From the NCBI GenBank assembly GCA_021604825.1, contig BQJS01000171.1:1-10272 (forward strand): 10,272 nt of DNA, given 5' to 3'. The DNA is from Phycisphaerae bacterium (lineage in GTDB: Bacteria; Planctomycetota; Phycisphaerae; UBA1845). Within the stretch, counting starts at the first letter, position 1; each line of letters starts with the position of its first letter. The notes under the pieces were generated by a model, which made no database searches, was not told the origin of the DNA, and was given only the letters and a program-made list of their open reading frames with translations. Below, piece after piece: positions 6,791-10,272 of the stretch. The translations under genes were made by a program, and so were the position numbers.

Positions 6791-7501
6791 ATGCCCACTG
6801 ACCCTTTAGAAACCACACCGTCGCTTGAGGAAATCCCTCTCGATTTGGGGGATGGAAGACCGCCCTTAAGCAAGCTGGCAATCTTAGCCGGAATTATCGG
6901 CCTTGTGTGTCTGATTCCCTGGGCCCCCGCCATCGCATTTATGTCGCAGGGTTCCGGAGCCATCAAACTGGGGATGCTCGTTGGAATTGTAGGCGCTTCA
7001 ATTGCGATCATTCTAGGGGTGTTGTCGATTTTGAAGACCCGACATTACGCGCGGCGGGGACGTTGGATTGGGATCACAGGCGGCATATTTGGTCTGCTGG
7101 GAATCGCCACAAACCTGCTGGTCGGATTCGGGCTGTTCCTGACCAAAGCGAGCTTCGGTTGTGCGCAAGATGCAGTCTTGGTCTTGAAGGCTTCATCCAC
7201 TGATCGCGCACCGGAATCCGAAAAGTGGATCGAAGAATTCGCCTCAAAGCGATTGACCGTTAGCATCAAGCCGAACGAATTTGAAGATTGGCTTGAACAG
7301 GTTTCAAAGAAGCACGGACAATTGCAACAATCTGAGCTTTCAAAAACGCAACCCATTTCGTCGGCCAACGGTGTGATTGTCGTGAACATGAAGGGGCATT
7401 TCGTAAACGGCATGTCCGCCATCGAGGTTCACATCGGGATCGACGGAGACCAGGCCAAAGTCGATGACTTCAAAGTTGGCGGGTCGTCACCTTTGGACTG
7501 A
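6791..7501 (+). CDS. DUF4190-like membrane protein with exported C-terminal domain
   Basis: This 236-residue protein has an acidic, proline-containing N-terminus (1-27), then three membrane segments at about 28-51, 58-81 and 93-118. The loop between segments 2 and 3 is strongly basic (KTRHYARRGRW), placing it in the cytoplasm, so the remaining 118 residues should be outside. Segments 2-3 (ILGVLSILKTRHYARRGR followed by GITGGIFGLLG) match the DUF4190 pattern of two glycine-rich helices around a basic turn. The C-terminal part has an alternating helix-then-strands layout (FEDWLEQVSKKHGQL, VIVVNMKGHF, AIEVHIGIDGDQAKVDDFKVG) resembling cystatin/NTF2-like exported domains such as DUF4019 or DUF3887; this is only a fold-level impression. 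No function is known. There is no clear Shine-Dalgarno before ATG 6791, which is the first in-frame ATG. The gene converges on the TIM-barrel gene with 15 bases between stops. Confidence 0.8.
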   Translation: MPTDPLETTPSLEEIPLDLGDGRPPLSKLAILAGIIGLVCLIPWAPAIAFMSQGSGAIKLGMLVGIVGASIAIILGVLSILKTRHYARRGRWIGITGGIFGLLGIATNLLVGFGLFLTKASFGCAQDAVLVLKASSTDRAPESEKWIEEFASKRLTVSIKPNEFEDWLEQVSKKHGQLQQSELSKTQPISSANGVIVVNMKGHFVNGMSAIEVHIGIDGDQAKVDDFKVGGSSPLD

Positions 7502-7516
7502 ACCGCTTGGTCGTCA

Positions 7517-8248
7517 TCAATCGCCAGCCCGTGAAATTGTAATCACGCCGTCGAACGGCCTCGGCTCGCAGCTTGTGCCAATGGCCTCCTTCAGTTGCTC
7601 GACGGCCAACACCACCCCATCCACGCCGTCCTTAAGGCTCACAAATAGACGAACCGAATCAACATTGGGCTCCAGTGTCTTCAACCAATCGATCCAATGC
7701 GGCACGCCATCGGGCAAGCAAGTTGGCAAATCGATGCCCAACATCGGCGAATTGATGCCTGTCACCACCTCGCGCAATTCAACCGGCGAAGTCAGGAATC
7801 TGCCCTGCGCGGGTCTCAAGCAACACCGCACGCCGCTACGCTCAGCCAGGGGCATCACCGCAGCCAACGCAGCCACCGTTTGATTCATCGCCGCCATGTA
7901 GGTGTCATTGCCGGTGTTCGAGTTTGAAAGGTTGGCCGGCGCGAACGAGATTCGTTCGATCCCGGCTTGGCCCGCAATGGGTAGCAGCGATTCTAGAACC
8001 GATTCAATTCGGCCGGCGGGAAATGCATTCACATACCACGCGACCACGCTCAGATCATTTCCCGATTCAGTCGCCCATTTCCTGCTAATCGGATCCTGTG
8101 AATTCTTTTGCGAATGGAAGTCATCGGCTGATGCCGCAAGCTCGATCCTTGCTCTCCCCACGCTGCTGGCAATTTGAGAAACGAGTCTCGATTCCTCAGG
8201 CGACGGGTAGACCGACGACTGAATGACAATTTCGTTTTGTTGGTTCAT
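7517..8248 (-). CDS. Degenerate sugar phosphate isomerase/epimerase-like TIM-barrel protein
   Basis: The 243-residue product (251 from the GTG at 8272) looks like a short member of the xylose-isomerase-like TIM-barrel/AP endonuclease 2 family, which in planctomycetes has many paralogues in sugar metabolism. The order of elements fits: IVIQSSVYP as the first strand, ERISFAPANL, then AALAAVMPLAERSGVRCCLRP (helix and strand), SPMLGIDLPTC, and VDSVRLFVSLKD. In active enzymes these strands carry metal ligands: a Glu after the Gv.l.lE strand and a D..H pair. Here the Glu position is Arg/Pro and the His position is Cys, while Asp is kept, so catalysis by the usual mechanism is doubtful. The start is unsure: ATG 8248, GTG 8260 and GTG 8272 are all in frame, and none has a good Shine-Dalgarno. 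The gene diverges from mutL and converges on the membrane-protein gene. No substrate can be named. Confidence 0.78.
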   Translation of the reverse strand: MNQQNEIVIQSSVYPSPEESRLVSQIASSVGRARIELAASADDFHSQKNSQDPISRKWATESGNDLSVVAWYVNAFPAGRIESVLESLLPIAGQAGIERISFAPANLSNSNTGNDTYMAAMNQTVAALAAVMPLAERSGVRCCLRPAQGRFLTSPVELREVVTGINSPMLGIDLPTCLPDGVPHWIDWLKTLEPNVDSVRLFVSLKDGVDGVVLAVEQLKEAIGTSCEPRPFDGVITISRAGD

Positions 8249-8288
8249 TAAAGAATTCACAGGGCGGCCCACGTCGCCAATGGTCGCG

Positions 8289-8317
8289 TTGTCGCAGCCA
8301 ACCGGACGCTCTATACT
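8289..8317 (+). promoter_or_regulatory. Sigma70-type promoter of mutL
   Basis: TTGTCG at 8289-8294 (four of six to TTGACA) and TATACT at 8312-8317 (five of six to TATAAT) are separated by exactly 17 bases. Transcription would start near 8324, giving a leader of about 38 bases before the mutL ATG. It is the best promoter match found in the window. On the opposite strand the same bases give TATAGA at 8315-8310, a possible -10 for the divergent gene. Confidence 0.6.
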
Positions 8318-8361
8318 TGGACTATTCGCTTATCTGAGTCTCCACGTCGACTGGTTTTGCA

Positions 8362-10233
8362 ATGAGCCGCATTCAAATCTTATCCGATCTGCTCGTCAAC
8401 AAGATCGCCGCCGGCGAAGTTATTGAGCGACCGGCCAGCATCGTTAAGGAACTCGTCGAAAACGCGTTGGATGCGGGTTCAACGCATGTGTCGGTGACGA
8501 TCGAAGACGGCGGGAAGCGACTCATTCGTGTCGTCGATGACGGAATCGGCATGTCGGCCGAAGATTTGCGACTCGCGGTAACGCCCCACGCCACCAGCAA
8601 GATCACCTGCGAAGATGATCTATTCAAGATCGCCACGCTAGGTTTTCGCGGAGAAGCGTTGGCCAGCATCGGTGCGGTGAGCCATCTACGCATCACCTCG
8701 CGCACCCGCGATGAAATCGAAGGCAACGAAATCGTCGTCTCGGCAAAGCACCTGGAAACCACCCAAGCCGCCGGTTGCCGTGTTGGGACTAGCGTGGAAG
8801 TTCGCGACCTATTCTTCAACGTACCCGCTCGGCGAAAATTCATGCGGGCGACACCGACGGAGGTTGGCCACATCAACGAGCAGGTTGCGCGGACAGCGCT
8901 CGGTCATCGCAGCGTTGGGTTTGAGTTAACCAACAACCAGCGCACGACACATCGATTGGCGGCTGACTCCACGATTCAAGAACGAATCGGTGCCCTCTAT
9001 GGTGCCGATCTTGCAGATGAATTGATTCCGATCGAGCGCGACGAACGCGGCATGCGAATTGAAGGATACGTCGCCCCGCCAGCCCGATCGCGTTCTACGG
9101 CCTCGTGGCAATACGTGTTCTTAAACGGACGCTACATCCGCGATCGCTCGGTACAACACGCCATTCGCGAAGCCTATCGCGGATTGATGGAACACCAACG
9201 ATTCCCCGTGGCGTTTCTATTCTTAACGATGGACCCTGAACTGGTGGACGTCAACGTTCACCCTTCCAAGCTGGAAGTGCGTTGGCAGAATTCGCAGATG
9301 GTACATTCGCAAATCCTGTCGGCGCTTCGGGACAAGTTTCTGACGACGAACCTTGCCCCGGCGCTTCGGGCGGGCGAGAGCGATTCACGTGTGCGCACTG
9401 AGATCGATCCGGCGAGGTCGGCAGAGGTGCGACGTGATGCGGCGGAATACTACAAAGGCTTAACTCCATCGCCGATGGGCGCACCGATTCAAGCTCGGTA
9501 CGAAGGGGGAGGTTACTCGCCAACGTTGGGTACGCCTCCGTCTACGAGCCCGGCTGACATTCGCTCTGACGTTTGGGATTCAATGCATGGAAGCGGAGTT
9601 CAGGATGGTCATGCTTCACGAATGCCATCCGACGACTCACCCGGCGAATTACCACAAATCAAAGGGTATCGAGCCCTGCAAGTCCACAACAGCTATCTCG
9701 TCGCCGAAACCAGCGAGGGGCTGGTGATCATCGATCAACATGCGCTCCATGAACGAATCATGTACGAAAAGCTCAAAGCGCAGATCACCGACGGACCGCT
9801 CGAATCGCAGCGCTTGCTCATGCCCGAAACGCTAACCGCCAGCGCCACCGACATGGCCCTCCTTCAAGAACACGAATCGCTGCTGACGAAACTCGGCGTC
9901 GAAGCCAATGCCTTCGGTGAGGATCAAATCGCCGTCCATGCATTCCCGTCGCTTCTCAAAGATATCGACGCCGCCGCCTTCATGCGCGACCTGTTGGATC
10001 GATTGGGCGAGCAACACGCGCAAACCAGCGCCGAAGAAGTGATCCACGAAGTACTCGACATGATGAGTTGCAAAGCAGCGGTCAAAGCCGGCGACTCGCT
10101 GACCACCGAAGAAATCGCAACCCTCATCGACAAAAAGGGCGAGATCGAAAAATCAAGCAACTGCCCCCACGGCCGCCCCACCACGCTGAGTCTTTCTGTT
10201 GATGAACTCGAAAAGCAATTCAAGCGAAAGTAG
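8362..10233 (+). CDS. mutL: DNA mismatch repair protein MutL (endonuclease-type)
   Basis: MutL couples mismatch recognition by MutS to strand incision and removal. The 623-residue product is full length. The N-terminal GHKL ATPase domain shows all motifs: KELVENALDAG (29-39, catalytic Glu and Mg-binding Asn), DDGIGM (59-64), HATSK (76-80) and TLGFRGEALASIG (92-104). The transducer domain holds FFNVPARRKFM (151-161), FLNGRYIRD (253-261) and DVNVHPSKLEVR (296-307). A low-complexity linker at about 330-430 leads to the C-terminal dimerisation domain. There DQHALHERIMYE (458-469) matches the endonuclease motif DQHA-x2-E-x4-E exactly, and SCKAAVKAGD (569-578) and CPHGRP (601-606) supply the other zinc-site motifs. 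The protein should therefore nick DNA itself, as in MutH-lacking bacteria, rather than rely on MutH. ATG 8362 fits the family start (MSRIQILSDLLVNKIAAGEV); no Shine-Dalgarno is visible. MutS is not nearby. Confidence 0.97.
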   Translation: MSRIQILSDLLVNKIAAGEVIERPASIVKELVENALDAGSTHVSVTIEDGGKRLIRVVDDGIGMSAEDLRLAVTPHATSKITCEDDLFKIATLGFRGEALASIGAVSHLRITSRTRDEIEGNEIVVSAKHLETTQAAGCRVGTSVEVRDLFFNVPARRKFMRATPTEVGHINEQVARTALGHRSVGFELTNNQRTTHRLAADSTIQERIGALYGADLADELIPIERDERGMRIEGYVAPPARSRSTASWQYVFLNGRYIRDRSVQHAIREAYRGLMEHQRFPVAFLFLTMDPELVDVNVHPSKLEVRWQNSQMVHSQILSALRDKFLTTNLAPALRAGESDSRVRTEIDPARSAEVRRDAAEYYKGLTPSPMGAPIQARYEGGGYSPTLGTPPSTSPADIRSDVWDSMHGSGVQDGHASRMPSDDSPGELPQIKGYRALQVHNSYLVAETSEGLVIIDQHALHERIMYEKLKAQITDGPLESQRLLMPETLTASATDMALLQEHESLLTKLGVEANAFGEDQIAVHAFPSLLKDIDAAAFMRDLLDRLGEQHAQTSAEEVIHEVLDMMSCKAAVKAGDSLTTEEIATLIDKKGEIEKSSNCPHGRPTTLSLSVDELEKQFKRK

Positions 10234-10245
10234 TCCGGACGACTA
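10231..10245. repeat. Hairpin formed by two convergent stop codons
   Basis: TAGTC-CGGAC-GACTA is a perfect five-base stem with a five-base loop. The left arm contains the mutL TAG and the right arm contains, on the minus strand, the TAG of the next gene. The stem can extend by a G-U and an A-U pair. No T-run follows on either side, so it is at best a weak bidirectional terminator. Confidence 0.35.
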
Positions 10246-10272
10246 TTCGACCGCTTGCAACGTGACCTTCAC
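10243..10272 (-). CDS. Possible 3' end of a convergent gene (partial)
   Basis: The minus strand reads ...VKVTLQAVE followed by TAG at 10245-10243, and remains open to the window edge. It would end nine bases from the mutL stop, matching the compact tail-to-tail layout seen at 7501/7517. Only nine codons are visible, so the reading frame is a guess from layout and no product can be named. Confidence 0.35.
   Translation of the reverse strand: MKVTLQAVE

Noticed and set aside
6456..6809. Plus-strand open frames (117 and 68 codons) in the divergent intergenic region
   Set aside because: No Shine-Dalgarno before 6456 or 6481, no recognisable protein pattern, and the longer one runs into the membrane-protein gene in a different frame.
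8373..8876. Minus-strand open frame of 167 codons
   Set aside because: It is antisense to the strongly conserved MutL ATPase domain.
1..10272. CRISPR array, insertion sequence, prophage, tRNA or rRNA, defence or biosynthetic cluster
   Set aside because: No direct repeat array, terminal inverted repeats, transposase or integrase motifs, cloverleaf-like sequence or defence enzymes were seen in any part of the window.

Overview
The window looks like an ordinary, gene-dense stretch of a chromosome from a Planctomycetota bacterium, possibly of the Pirellulaceae/Phycisphaerae kind. The reasons are indirect: a secreted DUF2330 protein, a very large acidic FG-GAP surface protein with a dockerin-like calcium loop, a degenerate sugar-phosphate-isomerase-like TIM barrel, frequent GTG starts, weak or absent Shine-Dalgarno sequences, and moderate GC content. 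There is no 16S gene or lineage marker, so the assignment is an inference.

Layout from left to right. (1) 1-729, minus strand: the first 243 codons of a secreted DUF2330-domain protein, running off the left edge. It starts at GTG, has a good ribosome binding site, and is easy to miss because it has neither an ATG start nor a stop inside the window. (2) 819-2306, minus: an NhaC-family Na+/H+ antiporter. (3) 2335-2369: a strong rho-independent terminator for the next gene. (4) 2458-6312, minus: a 1284-residue secreted, probably lipid-anchored FG-GAP (integrin-alpha-like) protein. It has seven calcium-loop motifs, a DNRLRE-type beta-sandwich nested between motifs 2 and 3, and a cysteine-flanked dockerin-like calcium loop nested between motifs 5 and 6. 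(5) 6319-6790: a 472-base divergent intergenic region with two palindromes and no convincing gene. (6) 6791-7501, plus: a three-helix DUF4190-like membrane protein with an exported C-terminal domain. (7) 7517-8248, minus: a TIM-barrel protein of the sugar phosphate isomerase/epimerase type whose usual metal ligands appear to be missing. (8) 8289-8317: a good sigma70-type promoter leading to (9) 8362-10233, plus: mutL, encoding a full-length MutL with an intact endonuclease site. (10) 10243-10272, minus: the last codons of a possible convergent gene.

The genes do not form an obvious pathway. The left two-thirds is cell-envelope biology (secreted DUF2330 protein, ion antiporter, giant surface protein), each gene apparently its own transcription unit. 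The right third mixes a membrane protein, an enzyme-fold protein and DNA mismatch repair, arranged in tight convergent and divergent pairs. I see no CRISPR, phage, insertion sequence, toxin-antitoxin, defence or biosynthetic cluster. The most interesting items are the nested architecture of the FG-GAP protein, the decayed active site of the TIM-barrel protein, the shared -10 region between it and mutL, and the palindromes upstream of the surface-protein and DUF2330 genes. I did not find evidence of an undescribed system.
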